NCBI GenBank assembly: GCA_036936605.1
Contig: JAUPFV010000002.1
Location: 203,507,273 to 203,571,272, forward strand
Length of the DNA stretch: 64,000 bases
Origin: Limnanthes douglasii subsp. nivea
Lineage: Eukaryota; Streptophyta; Magnoliopsida; Brassicales; Limnanthaceae
Direction of reading: 5' to 3'
The position numbers and the translations under genes were made by a program. The notes beneath the pieces were generated by a model. The model ran no database searches. It was not told the DNA's origin and saw nothing but the letters and a program-made list of their open reading frames with translations. Shown here one piece after another: positions 21,900-35,486 of the stretch (positions within the stretch are counted from its first letter, which is position 1; the number at the start of each line of letters is the position of its first letter).

Positions 21900-24800
21900 T
21901 TCTCTGATCACTCGCAAGACTCACCAAATTAAGAATTGTTTTGTGAAAAAAGAAAGAACTCATTAGTTTTTCGTTCCATTACACGTTGTCCCTCTCGCTT
22001 CTATTTTGCTTGAGGTGATGAATCTTTCTTAAATAAGAGGTGGTAATAAAGTTGATTCTTCCAATCATAGAAGTGGACTGATACATGTGAAGACTTTCTC
22101 AAACGAAGACGAAATGAAAATCATAAAGTAATATTAGTATCTTTATATTCAGAAAAATACTATGTTAAGAAACTTAAGGACTCAACAATTCCTCACAATG
22201 TAATCGTTCGATTTTCTGCTATTATGGAAACTCTTTTTCCATGTTTATGAGCATGAAATTTTATTTTTTACTTACATAGTATAAATGAGCATTCACTTTT
22301 CCCTCAGTCCAGACCTTTGTAGAATTCTTTGAAGTGACCTGAGACTGCAAGATACTAATATAAAAATTCTCCCAGCTGAGGTTTTGTTAATATTTCCGGA
22401 AAAAAACATGAAACTTTTTATGTTATTAAAAGCTTCATCGCATATTGGAGTTCGTTTAAAATTCCATGCTCATCTCAACACTTAGAAAAAAGACTCGCAA
22501 GCAATTCGAGATTTTCTTTGATTCTTTTTTCACTAACCATGTACTTTAAGAGTTTTCCTAATATTTCTCTAAAGGTACACTTCTCTGGATTTAGCTTGAG
22601 ACTATCTTTTTTGAGATTGCGAGAGTCCTGTTCAAATCTACTAGATGGTCATCCCCGTAAAGATTGGTAATCAATATGTCATTAATATAGGTTTGTATAT
22701 TTAGTCCAACTGATTTGAAAATATTTTGTTAACTAGTCTTTGATATGTTGCTCCAATAATTTTCAGTCGAAAGATCATTACTTTGTAGAAATATCGTCCT
22801 CTTTCTGTTATAAAAGTTGTATAATTTTGATTTTCTTTCTGTATTTATATTTAATTATAAAATGAATATGCATTCATGAGTTATAACATTTTATTCATGA
22901 ATGTTGCATCCACAAGTTGACTAATTCTCGACAGAGAAATATGTTCCTTCTAGCATGCTTTGTTGAGGTTTGTGAAGTCCACATGCATCCTAGATATTCC
23001 ATTTTTATTATTGACAATAAGTGGATTGGATGTCTACATTGGTTAATGAGGATCTTGTATATGTATTCGATTATTTAATCTATCTACTTCTTCAATAATT
23101 GTCTTTATTTTTTGTTAGGAGTATAATTTTTTCTTCTATATGATAGGTTGAAAGTTGTTGTTTATTGATAACTAGTGGAAAATGAATTCTGATGGGACTT
23201 ATGTTACATCATGTGTTCTTCATAAAAATATATCAAAATTATGTTTTAGAAAATCAAGTATATTGTATATGAGATCCATTGGCTGGTCTCGACCAATCCT
23301 TAGTTTTTTTCCTCCTTTTATTTTTGCATTCTCTATATCATCCCCTATTGTATTAGGCGGGAGGAATTCTATGGGGTCATCTATTTCTTCTAGGATGACC
23401 CATATTATTGGTGATTGTTAGGCTTTAAATGTTAAAGATATTATATAACACTACTTATAAGTTTTTTATTTCTTTTTACGATTTTATTTTTTTATTTTTT
23501 GGATACCTAAAGTATTGCTAAACTGTAGAAACTACGACATGAATTTTATACAACCAAGACCTTTATAATATGATATTATAGAGGGAAGGTGTGACTATTA
23601 TCATGAATAAACATTAGGTTATCTTCTTGTATTCTTGATTTCCAAAGAATACATCTAGGTTTAGTTCTCCTAATACATTCGCATTTGTTTTGGTGAAGTC
23701 ATTAAAGATTTTATGTGTTGGGATTAGAGTTGCTGCTCCTCTTATTTTATCATAAGTAACTTTATAAATTATGTTCCTTAAGATCTCAATGTCTATTATT
23801 ACCCTATTTACTTCTACTTTGGCTAACTCCACTATTTTTATTACGAGATTGTAATATGGTGTTGTGACCCCTTTTAAGCCATCATATGTGAATCCTAGCA
23901 TGGGAAATGGGTTTTTATACATATTTGGAGACATTTTTCGTTGATATTATACCTTATTCCTCGGTATATCTTTACTAAATTTTTTAAAGATGCCCGGATA
24001 TGGATTTTCTCGTACAATCACTCATATTGTTTTTCCCAATTGGGGTCCTGGTTTATATATTTTTATTTTTTTACTACAATTATAGAGTTGTTGTCCAACA
24101 ATATTGATCTTTGGCTGGTTTCAAGGTTTCCTTGGGTAGGTTTTTATCTTAACCTTGTTATGGTTCATTCATTTTCTTCTTCTTTTCTCAACACATTGTT
24201 AGTTTGACTTCATCCACTAGACTTTTGGTTTGATCCTGCAAAGCTCAACAGTCTCCGGTAAAGTTCCTGATGTCATTATGGAATTTAAAATACTTATTCT
24301 TATCTATATGCTTCCATACCACGTGTACTTTCTCTGGTTGTCGATACTTAAGAATATCTTTATTTTTCAATAGATTGCTTATAAATACTTGGTCAGCTCT
24401 GTTAATGCCACTTTTGATGTATAATCAGTCTTTTTGTTGTTGTTGTTGTCATTTCTTAATTTGTCTTTGTAAAATTTCTCTTGATTTTTTCTTAATTCGT
24501 TTAATTGTTATTCCTGAATGTATATATTTTTAACTTGAGCCATTATTTCATTTTTGGTGGCCAGGTGATGATTTGGTGGGTTGTTCGACTTACAATGTCT
24601 TCATTTGTTTAGCACCAGGATATCATCTATATTAATATGATGCTCCAGTTGATCTAGTAAGTCGCCAAGATTTAGGGTCTTTTTCTTTATTATGTGATTA
24701 GAGAGTGAACCTTATAAGAATCTATATCTATACGTAGCGACTACCACCAAGTCATGGTAGCCCTATGGTTCATTTTTGGTATCTACAAATCTTTGGGTAT

Positions 24801-25900
24801 ATTTCTTTATATTTTGGTTAGGCGTTTATTTGCAATAAATTATGTATTCCATGTCTCTTTTTATTACTTTAGTAGTATAAAATGGTTCATGAAGGTTGTC
24901 TAGAGAATTTTGTGCTCTTGATGCATTACGTTTCCTCTGAATTTTATAGAGAAATCATTAACTTTGTACTGTATTATCTCGTTGTTCAATTGTTGAATGT
25001 GATATTCAATGTATCATTTGTTATTGTACTTATCCATTTTATGGTTGTTGAAGTTCTGTGATATAGGGTCATACAAGATGTCTAGGGGCAACACAGATTC
25101 TTCATCTAGCAAATCATCATTATCATTTAAGTTATTTGATTTATTCAGGAAGAGGTATGTTTGTTGATGTCCAGGTCCTTGTCATTTTTAGGTTGAGTGT
25201 GCGCTTTATTCTTTGGCATAGTAAGTTGAAAACCTTGAAATCATAGTTTGACTGCAATTTATATTGCCCTTGGAATTTTGGTACTCTAGGGATTTGTTGA
25301 ATGTTCTGTTAGATCCACGGTCAATTGGTTAGGTGGGATCCCTGGTTGGGCTCTAAGGGCCTTTTGAAACCCTAATTGTTTCACAAGGGTCTGATGGTAC
25401 CCTTGATGTTGAATATTGAGTCATGTATATTCTATTTGTTCGAATGAGAGACTTGGTTGCGTTCTGGCATATAAAGAAGTATGTAGGAAATCTTCTCGAG
25501 CATTAGATTTCTTCGGGGGAGCTGGTACTTCGTTTGGTACAACTGGGGGTATAACATGGTTTTTATGCTTATTTTAGGGAGACTGAGGCTCATAAATTTA
25601 CTCATCTCTTATGGCATGCTTTGATGTTGTTTTTACTCTCTCTCTTTTTTTGCGATGATGTCGTTGTTCCCTTTCCCGGTTGCATGATCCTCAATCCGAG
25701 TTTTCTATATCTTTATTTCCAATTGTATTAAAGAATAGTTTTCTTCTGTGAGTGAAAACTTATTAATGGTCTCTCACAATGGAACTTGTTACATCGTCTC
25801 CTTCTTTCTCTCTACACGTTGAACAACATACTTGAATCTAGAAGTCGACGCGATCAATAATACTTACAATATTCTATACTTTAAAATTTGTTATTCCATT
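21900..25900 (-). pseudogene. Second decayed minus-strand Tat element (gag, protease, RT, RNase H)
   Basis: Domains appear in order down the minus strand. Gag core is at 25,150-24,600 (LPLDILYDPISQNF, TQRFVDTKNEP, NLGDLLDQLEHHI). A zinc-knuckle-like block is at 24,320-24,230 (KYFKFHNDIRNFTGDC). A protease remnant lies at 23,934-23,614, with IIDIEILRNII where an IDTGSS-type site is expected. RT is at 23,050-22,560 (VNNKNGISRMHVDFTNLNKAC, TTFITERGRYFYKVM, YQRLVNKIF, then TYINDILI). RNase H start lies around 22,400-22,300 (LTKPQLGEFLYQYLAVSG). Nearly every block has stops or frameshifts, so this is much older than the element at 35-44 kb. LTRs were not identified. Confidence 0.8.
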
Positions 25901-25949
25901 AGCTTTTAGGCCAATCACTGGAAGTCACTCATAGAGATTGCATGACCTA

Positions 25950-27440
25950 AAGTTAGAGGTTGTCCACTGTGAATCTCTACTTCAATTTTCGTTCATTTGT
26001 ATATGTACTAGATCGTTCTTTAGAGTTCATTATTAGTTGGTTTCAAATTCTTCTTCTTTTTAATTTATGGAGAAAAAAAAATGATCTACATATACATCAC
26101 TAATTGATGGGACAAATTCTTAATAAGTATATTAATATTGAATCCGATAGGTGATTACGAAAAAAACAACAAAACAATAATCAAAACAATAAATATTAAT
26201 AAATGGATGAATAATCTATTTTCTTTATTAACAAAATTATAATAAAAAAGAAAAATCTTTCAAACAAAAAAAATTAGTGAATACTTTTTTGTTATCAAAA
26301 TTTATTTGAAGCTATCTTGTATATTATATATTGGTATATTTGGCCAGGTTTTTGAAAATTTATATTATATATGACCGATAGACAATAAATTTTAAAAACC
26401 GTGAATTCTTACATTATTACCCTTTTCAAGTAAGAAGCTATCATAGTTTTTTTAGTTTTGTGTGTTGATGTGCTTTGTGCACTCCACCTTCTTAGCTTAA
26501 CGGACCAATATCTTTTTACCCTATCTTGTCTTTGTCCCCAAGATGAGTGGACTCTACTAAGATTGAGTGAATTCTGAAAGGTAAGTATTTTTCCAAATTT
26601 AACGTAATTTTGATGTTTTTATAACTATTTTATAAAGGTCAACTTTTGCGTTATTAATATCGATTATTTCATACATTTCTATTAAAAATTCATCTATACC
26701 TTCTTTTTTTATCTTTTAAATACCATTGCATTACAGTATTAAATAATATTATTAATAATCACAATATGAAAAATCAAAAGTCTACCACCCAAACACTATA
26801 ATTGAGCTTGATACCGAAATATAGCCACCCGGCAGCTAGCTAATTCGATTTAAGAATAGAAAGAAGAAACAAAAGTTTGCTGACGTGGAAAGCATGAGAC
26901 AGTCCTTTTTATAAACCAATGGATCTCATCTAGTTACGTGAAAGAAACGAAGGAAACTCCGACGTGGCAACGACCAATTAAACTCAAATGGAACAGATGC
27001 CAACAAGTGTACAAATGCTGACTTGGATCTCCGTCAGCGAAAGTAAACACCATTGATTTTTGGGTTATGTTATGTTAACTAATCACCCGTTAAATTTTGT
27101 TTTAAATATTAAAAGCTTTTTGAAATAGTAGTAACTTTAACCGATGCCTTTGATAATGGTTAGCATTTTTTATTTTATTTTTTCACTTTAAATTTATAAC
27201 TTTTATAAGACTTAACTTAATTTGTTTAAAAGCTGTTTTATTATATTATTAGATTCGGAATTGTCTCCGACCGATATTGTGAGCGGTGAAACTATCTCAA
27301 ACTTATAAATTTTGTGTCATGGTTTTCGGATTCAATATTTTTTGTCACGAGATAGAGTTTTTCTAATACGGTCACAATGTTTACCAATAGAGAGTAACAT
27401 TAAAAATAATAGTTTTTTAGTTTCAGATAACTTTTTTTAC
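25950..27440. other. Intergenic stretch with a cluster of ACGT-core motifs
   Basis: No coding signal. Between 26,880 and 26,965 there are GACGTGG, TTACGTG and a second GACGTGG, near a TTTATAAACC. Such G-box/ABRE-like clusters are typical of plant promoters, but no gene follows on either strand that I can recognise. Confidence 0.35.
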
Positions 27441-27449
27441 TATCAATTT

Positions 27450-27655
27450 TTTTTGGAAAGAACCCGCAGCCGCTATTCAGAGTGCAATGAGTGCGCATAG
27501 GGTAAACTTTCAGGTTGACGCGATAGCCTACGAACCAGGCGACATGAGGTAAACCATACAATATGACAGGCTCAGCCGAAAAAACGTATATAGAAAAACT
27601 CGAATTCATAACATTTAGTTACAAACATGTCGTACTCACCAACTCAGCTTTCAAC
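27450..27655 (-). mobile_element. tRNA-derived SINE, copy C
   Basis: Minus-strand copy sharing ATAGCGGCTGCGGGTTC, GTAGGCTATCGCGTCA and GGCTGAGCCTGTCA with copy B. The B box is decayed (GAATTCGAGTTTT). A T-run at 27,447-27,455 is the complement of its poly(A) tail. No target duplication was found. Confidence 0.8.
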
Positions 27656-27659
27656 CATT

Positions 27660-30040
27660 AAAAAACATCCGATCTAATCTTATTAGATAATTAAATAAAA
27701 AGTAAACAATCAATACACACAAATAAATTGTATCAAAAATAGATAATTAAACACAGAATATTTTTTAGCCTTTCTCGTTGATAAACTATCGATGACCGAT
27801 CTTGATATTAAAGGACTGGTTAGCTCCTAAATAGTAAGATTTTCTACTCAAAGTTTTATAAGTATTTTTTTCCCATCCATTATCCAATAAGTAATCTAAC
27901 AAGCTTTATACTGCGAAATCTTTAATGAGAAACTAGGAACGGACTGTCAAAATGTAATTTTTCTTTCGGGATCATTAAAAGGTAAAATTAAGTTAAAGAG
28001 TCGAAACGAAGGAGTCAGTAATTATTGTACAGTTGTAGTGGATCGCATGGTCACATGGGAACAATCATTAAGTGTTTTCCGTGTCATTACAAGTTTACAA
28101 CCCATCATCCTCTTCGTGAATATTAAAATTATATTTAAATATTAATATACATATGATATGTTAGAATTTATTGTTTTAAACGGTATGTTTTAATAACTTT
28201 TTATTTCGTTGTTTTAAATTTTTTAAATAAAGTGAAATATAGTTTCAAAAGTTAATATATAGATGCATTATTAATCAATAAATATTTTATTCATTTATTT
28301 ATATATATTTTTTATTAATTTTATATTTTTATTATTACTTTGAAGCAAAAATATTTATTGAATCATAAAGAGTTAATACATTTACGGTACTTGAATATCA
28401 TCAAAATCATGAATCAGTTTAACAAATTGGCCTAGAATAGAATAAATCATTTGTAAGGACCAATGAAAATAGGCTCGTGATTTCCCAATTCATAAAGCTA
28501 TTACTTGAGGTAATTTTAACACAATTTAGAAAGAAACTGGTTGTAAACTATGAGGAGAGGGACGAGATATTACTTGGAAGGTGGTGGTTGGCTGGACAAA
28601 CAACATTATTTCGTCGAATAACCAGCTTATCGCGGTGGTCTAAAGGAAGACGGTACAAGAAGACGGTACCAAAAAAAAGAATGGCAAGATAGAGATTTAG
28701 AGTTTCCAAAAACGAACGAAACTGGACCTTGAAATCACGAAAGCTAGCAAAATCAGCGATTAAGGCACCAATTGTATTCGAAAAGAAGATTTGAACAATT
28801 CAATCTAGTTTTTACTTGCACTTTCAGGGTTACGATGTACAAGTAAGCGCTTTGATTGATCCACGCAATCATTTGGAGGTCAGAGGTGAGGCTGACATTA
28901 AGGTAACCGAGCAACGTGATGATACGTACGCACGCTAACGGGTCTGGACACCAGGGTGGAGGCACAGAAAACGCTGGGGTAATCATGGCAACAGAGTGTC
29001 GACTTGTTACACTACTTAGGTATGAGTGTAGTGTTGCCATGATGGTGTATAAAATGCTTGAGGAACATGTATTTAACAACAGCAAAAACAGGCTTGGATA
29101 GTTACAATAGGAAAACATAGTTGGCTTATGACTGCAACAATAAGCATCATTGAATCAACAACAATGCGCATTGGACTAAAACGGTAAGAACCACGCTTTG
29201 GACATCAACCGTAAACATTATGTTGGTTTAATCAGTAATGCTTAGCTTCAGACTTAGGACAGTTTCAATTAGCAGCGAGATAAACATCATGTGTTGAACA
29301 ACAATGCTTTGCTTTATGCTTACTGCAGCTTTGAATACCAGGACTTGTGTTGCGATGCTAGGATCCTAGCTTTGGAGTGATCTAGAGATGTTATATACAG
29401 TTTATGATGCCTTCTGAGCTAGTGAGGTCCAAAGATTGATTAGCATGACAAGATGTCGGGTAATTAAACATTTGATCTGATATTTGAAGTCGATTGATAT
29501 GTACATATGTTGTGCAAACAATTTATCTTCTCAGATTAGAAGGCTAGTCAAGATTAAGATCCCGATGAGCTTGTTAGTAGCATAAATCATCAATATATAT
29601 TAGAAATATCATCAGCCATTTGTACGAACGTAACTCATACCAAATTTTCCTTCTCTAAGCATCTTTTAGCTTCTTATTAAGTAATGTTTTGAAACTCTAA
29701 TCAACCTCTATTTTGTGTCTTGCATGCGAAGTAGACAAACTACCTATGCTCTCTTTGTTAGGGTTTGGATGCTCAGAGGCGAAGTTGACATAGCCAGATG
29801 AACTAATACAATTGAAGTCTGTTTATAAATCTTCAATAACCAAAACGAATACAATTAAGTTCCTTAAGTCCATTGTTTCTGGATGAATTGAATTTCTTTT
29901 ATTCTGCATGTGTATTTCTTCTTCAGTTTTGTTTTTGTGTCTGATTTTTGTGCTTCGCTTCTATTTCTGCTGTTTTTTAGTTGTTTTGTTCTTTGCTTGT
30001 TGCTTAAATACCAGAATTGTCTCTCTTCACTATGATTGAA
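27660..30040. other. Intergenic stretch, no gene recognised
   Basis: ORFs at 28,477-28,692 (+) and 28,753-29,118 (-) match no family I know and have no supporting signals. A small imperfect hairpin with 10-bp perfect outer arms (CATGGCAACA / TGTTGCCATG) lies at 28,984-29,041. The region is GC-richer than its surroundings from about 28,550 to 29,100. Confidence 0.4.
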
Positions 30041-30046
30041 TTTAGA

Positions 30047-30930
30047 TTAGGTTTCATGAGAGTTTCCTAAGTCATTGTTGATGATTTTCCTACAGTCTTT
30101 TTGTTGATGACCCAAATGATAGCAACTAAGACAGTAATAGGGTAAATTCTCATATACGATTACTTGCCAGTATCCATTGTTTTCACCAAATCCTATCCAA
30201 AATTTCATGAAAAGATCTTTAGATATGTCTAATTTCACCCATACTCTATAAAAATTATGTTTTACCTTGTTTCTTGGTGGAACCCATATCGAAAGAGGGT
30301 ATTCTATTGCTTTCGCCACTGATCTTATTATTCCTTCATCAAACATATATTCCGGTAGATTTGGAAGTGAAATACAAATAGGAGTTATAAGAATCTCTTT
30401 GTTTGTGTTATAATGTGGTAGCCACTTTAGGAGTCTCATTCTATTGTCGTCGATTTGATAAACATTTCTCTTCCAAAATATTTGAGGTTTTCAATTAGAT
30501 CGAATTCAATAAAGATGTGCCTACTATCCTCATGTGAAATTCTAACTTCTCCAAAAAACCTAAATAAATCAATGAGCTTCATAATAGATGAATGTTTAGG
30601 TTTTCATGTCGAGAATTTTTTCACCATGGTATTTTTAGCTTTTTGTTGCAAAATTTATTTGACACTAGATGCGAATTGAGTATTCTTAGCTTCTGTCGTT
30701 TATTTTGATCTTGCGTTTGTGATGTTTACTTGACCAACTTGCAAGGATGTGTATTGCTCGAAGATGAGATTTGTCCATAGGCTTCTATTCTCTTGTATAG
30801 GAGTTCCTGACTTGTTTCTTAATGGAAGAAATTCATCATTTGTGGACTCCAATTTAGTTGTTGTAATCTTTATACTTGTTAATTTTCTTACTATATCCAT
30901 ATTCTGGATTGAGCTCAATTTAATAACCCA
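30047..30930 (-). pseudogene. LINE ORF1 fragment (DUF4283-type domain and zinc knuckle)
   Basis: The minus strand encodes a start-like segment (MSSIQNMDIVRKL, 30,918-30,700), a broken middle, and a 130-residue piece (30,439-30,047). That piece has ITPICISLPNLPEYMF, RVWVKLDISKDLF and a CCHC knuckle CLSCYHLGHQQKDC. This arrangement is that of ORF1 of plant L1-type LINEs and matches the ORF1 at 58.4-59.1 kb (AWVELDLSQKI). ORF1 normally encodes an RNA-binding chaperone. No endonuclease or RT follows downstream, so only the 5' part of a LINE is present. Confidence 0.75.
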
Positions 30931-30934
30931 AAAA

Positions 30935-31915
30935 CGATTCTTGGAGCTTTTTTCTATCAGCTTAATAGTTTTTAATTCTATATTAATTTATTAATTAGTT
31001 GAATTTATTAATATTAATTATTTATTATGTTTCTTTTTTGATTTAATAGGTAAGTGAAATATATAATAAACACATAAATAAATACAGATAAATTATAAAA
31101 AATAAATAAATTCAAAAAATGATTGTTTTAATTAAAGATCAAAATAAAAATTTATTATTTATAAAAAAAATATGGAAGTTAGTATTTTAGTAATAAATAA
31201 TAGTATCGGGACTAAAGATCGTATCATATCATTTAATAACACAACAAATAGAAAACGAGATACATCTTCATTGGAAAATTAGAGTTTGATTTTTGTTTTT
31301 GTTTGACCTTATCTAAAAACAATTACTATAATTTTTTATTATGAAATAATTTATATGTTTTTATTATTAAATTTATTAATTTATTATATATATATATATA
31401 ATATTGATATTAATTTATAAAGTTTTCAGTTAATTATTTTAGATCTAGTTTAAGACCGAGAGATAAAATTAATTTATGAACAATTTACTACCTCTAGATT
31501 GAATGAGTAGTATACAACAACTATGAGATATGAACTAAATTCATAATTTTTATTATCTAATCATATGATTTTGGGGACTAGAGATAAAATCAACCATACA
31601 AAAAAGTTAATTCATTGAGATCGAGATGATAACAAAAAACTGTAAGGGAATCTAATTTTAATGAGTAAGATAAAAACTAAATTAATATAACTAAGAGAGT
31701 TCACACCAAAATAAATTACATGTTTAATGATCCTGGATTATTTTAATATTGATTGATTATTATTTTATTTCCGTTTACTTTTATTTTTCTCAAACACCCA
31801 TCTATCAAGTTTTTTGAATTTGTGTGATACATGTAAATACAATGGATTTCCATCGGATGCAATCAAATTAGATATACTCGTTCTCTCTAAAATAAAAAAC
31901 CAAGTATGATTGTAG
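30935..31915. other. AT-rich intergenic stretch, no feature recognised
   Basis: Contains a short TA-rich run near 31,385. Nothing else stands out. Confidence 0.5.
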
Positions 31916-31919
31916 TCTT

Positions 31920-33080
31920 AACTTTCTGGTGTATCACTATATCGGAGTAATTGGCTCATTTGTTCTTTTCGAATTATTTTCCACCGGTGAAGTTTGCAAA
32001 ATTTTGGAATGAAAGTATAATTTTTTCGTAGCGAGATAATGTGTCTATTTCTGACTTTTGGGAACGATATAAGGAGTTGTTGCGAAATTTTTCTCACCAA
32101 AGTATTTTGACACGTATGATCGTTCAAACATTTTATAATGAGTTTCTAGAGAATAATAAACATATGGTAGATGCAACAAGTGGATGGTCTCTGACTAATA
32201 AAAACTAGTTAATGAGCCCACCAAGGGACTCTCTAACAACTATGTTATCTTTAAATAAAAAAATAAGACAACTAGAATGTATCCAGTGGATGTCAAAACA
32301 ATGCTATAAACTAAGATAGTTGGGAATGAATAATAGATGACAAAGATGAAGATGAATATTGTAATTGTTAATGACTGTGACCAATTTGACGCAGTGAATG
32401 ATGCAATGTATGTGAATAAATCTCAAAAAAACCTTCTATTATACTACAATAACAATGGTTATGAGGTTGGGCATCGACAAAACCCGATTTTCCCGTAGAA
32501 TAATACTAAAAATGTATGAAAGGTGGAGAATATGGATAAGTTGGAAGATAAGTCGCATATTAAAAACACTCTCAACAAGTTTATCAAATCATCAAATAAA
32601 TATTTTTGAAAAAACTAAATCAATCACAAAACTCTTGAAGTGTTGGTTCAAAACCAAGAGGTTTATTTGAAAAACATAAAAGTTTAGATTGGTCAAATGC
32701 ATTCGACGATGACTTATATAACAAATAATCGTCCAAAACATGTGAATGCGATTAGAGTGAGAAATGAGTGACAAGTTAGTAATGAAGTATAAATTAATTT
32801 TGACGAATTAGTTGATGGGTGTAAGGCTTTAAGTGGTCATTAAGAAGTGATCGAATATAAAATCGAGAGTTACCATAGTGTATTGCGGTAAGAACGAAAA
32901 TGATCGCGGTGAAATAAATAAATATGGAAAAAGATAATAGGTGTGAAGTTCACCGCGATAAGGAAAGTAATGGTCATGACTATGACAAATTTTGTTGTAA
33001 CAAGGGCTATGGAGGTCGCAGCAAAGCGTGTGGAAAATAAATAGAAGGTAACATTGGTTAATTGCGTCGCAACTAATAAT
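31920..33080 (+). pseudogene. Athila-like Ty3/gypsy gag remnant
   Basis: A plus-strand reading at 32,045-32,205 gives SDFWERYKELLRNFSHQS, then QTFYNEFLENNKHMVDATSG, the conserved core of Athila-type gag. Further down (32,650-32,770) a coiled segment reads NIKVQIGQMHSTMTYI followed by VNAIRVRNE, matching the region before the end of Athila gag. Several stops and frame changes separate the blocks. No protease, RT or LTR was found next to it. Confidence 0.65.
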
Positions 33081-33089
33081 TGCATGTAT

Positions 33090-35149
33090 TTGATTGGGTT
33101 TTTAATATAATTTTTTGTCTAAAATTTTGAAAATAAATTACACATTATTTTTACTTTGAATATATTTTCTTACATAAAAAATTAATATATTAAAATAAAT
33201 ATATTTTCCAAAGACGTATTGTTATATATAATATTGTTATTTTTCCGAGTAACGAGTCTCATGTCTAATCAACATAAACATTCGCGTAAAAATTGATTTT
33301 TGTGTGTTAATTCTCTATTGTGACTTGTTTAGTTTTGCGATTCTGATTAGTCTGGGTTATTAAATTATTTAAGGTGTTTCACCATTTGTTAATCCTAATC
33401 AGCTGAGAATAAAGTCATTGATGCAACACTTGTTGATGGATTAATGGAAAACCTTTTTAAAAAACTAAAAAAATTATATTCGTAATACAATTAGTTAGTT
33501 ATTCATTAATATATATATATATATATATATACATATAACCATTTTCTCAAAATTTATATGATTTTGTTTTTAATTTATTTTTAATGTGATTATAATTTAG
33601 GGTGACTATCATATACGTACCTACATTAGATCAAATTCAATATTTGATACCAAATAATATCATTATCTAATATCCTTCTTCATAATGTTGTATTTAACTT
33701 CTAACCAAAAAAATGAGTTTTGTTTTTCATTTTTTAAAAATCTCTATTTTTTCACTATAGTTCCAATTAATAAATCAAAACCACCGTTGTGTTTACTTTT
33801 ATGAGAGGAATCAAACAAGTGATATAAAAGATATATTTCGATTTTTGTATAATTGTTTTTATTAGAGCCAAATTAATATTGTTAAAAAACTAATACGGTT
33901 AACAATATTAACATAATTATGACATGTTAAATAACAATGTTAAAATTTTATTAGTGCTAATTAACATTGTTAACACTTTAAAAATATTAAACATTAGTTT
34001 TTTTGTAGTAATTTTTGTGCACCTAAAATCCTATATATGAAACATATGATGTTTTTAATAATATTAGTTTTAACATATGAAACATTAATATTTGTGCAAA
34101 ACTTTTACTTAATGAAATCTTATTACACCATAAGCATATCTATATGTTCACTAAACCTAGAAATCATTAAGAAGCATTGGAATGAAGAATAAATCTCTGA
34201 GTTCAATCAAAATACTAACTATATATTACAATAAACTTCATATTCCTCCACAAAAGTAGAATTAAAGAGCTTGTAAACTTGGTAACAACCTTGGTACCTT
34301 CATACACTACATAATTCATGAGTTCGCCAAGAAACACAAGTCTTACAGCAGTAAACTATAATAAGTAGTATCTTTGATCTACAACTATTAAAATGTATAT
34401 ATATTCTTTGTTCTTCCCACAAAGAGCATAAGAATCTATATTATACAAATACATTTAACTGAAAAATTTATTCTAAAAACGATTTATGAGAAAATATCAG
34501 ATCAAATTTCATCAGAGATAATACAACAACTCTTTTACAGTCTTTTATTGTAATTCGATCAGAATTACTAATCAATTTTTTTTTTAAAATCCACATGAAA
34601 CTTGAACATGACTCTTAGATATTGATTCTTATACCTGAGTTTTTATTGAGAAATAATCTGACCATTAGATATTGCTTCCCATAGGATACCTGAAGGTTCA
34701 TGCATTATACAAAATCCAATGAAATAGACAAATAACTAGATACACTTGACATAAACATCAGTTCGTAAAAAGGTCCATGAGCAAGATCTAATTATATTCC
34801 TCATAGAATGAGAAACTACGACAGATCTAGACCAACAAAAACATGTCATTAGTTATATTATACAAATATCCATGTGAAGGTTAAATGAGGACACAAGCAC
34901 TTCAATTTTCATATTACTCGTGCAATATATTGAATTCGAGAAACAAATGTGTCAAAATTAGAGCGAAAACACTAATTTTATAATTATCATTTCATTCTTC
35001 TCTTATAGTCAAATTATTAAAAAAATTGCAAGTTTATTAATAATTCAAAATAATAAGTATTGAACCAAAAAACTCATGTTTGAAACATGTGTTGTCTGAA
35101 TTTCAGCTAGAGCTTGATTCAAAAAATAATAAATTTATGAATAAATATC
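33090..35149. other. AT-rich intergenic stretch with (AT)n microsatellite
   Basis: A pure AT repeat of about 22 bases lies at 33,510-33,531. Otherwise no coding or repeat signal is visible. The 3' end of this stretch is the integration site of the Tat element (target ATAAC at 35,150-35,154). Confidence 0.6.
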
Positions 35150-35154
35150 ATAAC

Positions 35155-35485
35155 TGATAAGGGAGCAATTCGCCGATATTAATAGAAAATGAGTCAATTG
35201 TAAATAGAAGGAGATTAATATGACTGTTATAGTATTTATTATTTATTAGAGGGTGACTTGTAAACAAAGTATTTTATAAAGGACTAAAGGAGAAATAAAA
35301 CAAGACCACCAAGGACATAAATGGGTTCACCCTTCCCCACTATAAAAGGAGACCCATTATTCTTGGTAGGGGGGACAATTGAATATAATATTCTCTTTCT
35401 ACTTTCTCTCTTTAGAATATTGAGCCTTAGTCACATCAGGTCCAAGATCCAACATTATTCTCTTTTGTCATTTATTCTCTCATCA
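35155..35485 (+). repeat. 5' LTR of the Tat element
   Basis: Starts TGATAAGGGAGC and ends CTCTCATCA. A TATA box (TATAAAAG) at 35,341-35,348 should drive transcription of the element. It differs from the 3' LTR at eight positions. Confidence 0.95.
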
Positions 35486-35486
35486 T

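Noticed and set aside
24430..24452. CRISPR-like or regulatory meaning for the GTT repeat
   Set aside because: A simple trinucleotide run within a decayed retroelement. CRISPR arrays are not expected in plants, and none was seen.
28477..29118. Protein genes in the 28.5-29.1 kb ORFs
   Set aside because: No recognisable domain, no promoter or splice context, and overlapping ORFs on both strands.
33884..34004. Possible small MITE bounded by AAAAAACTAAT / ATTAGTTTTTT
   Set aside because: Inverted ends are short and A/T-only, and there is no target duplication. This is likely chance in AT-rich DNA.
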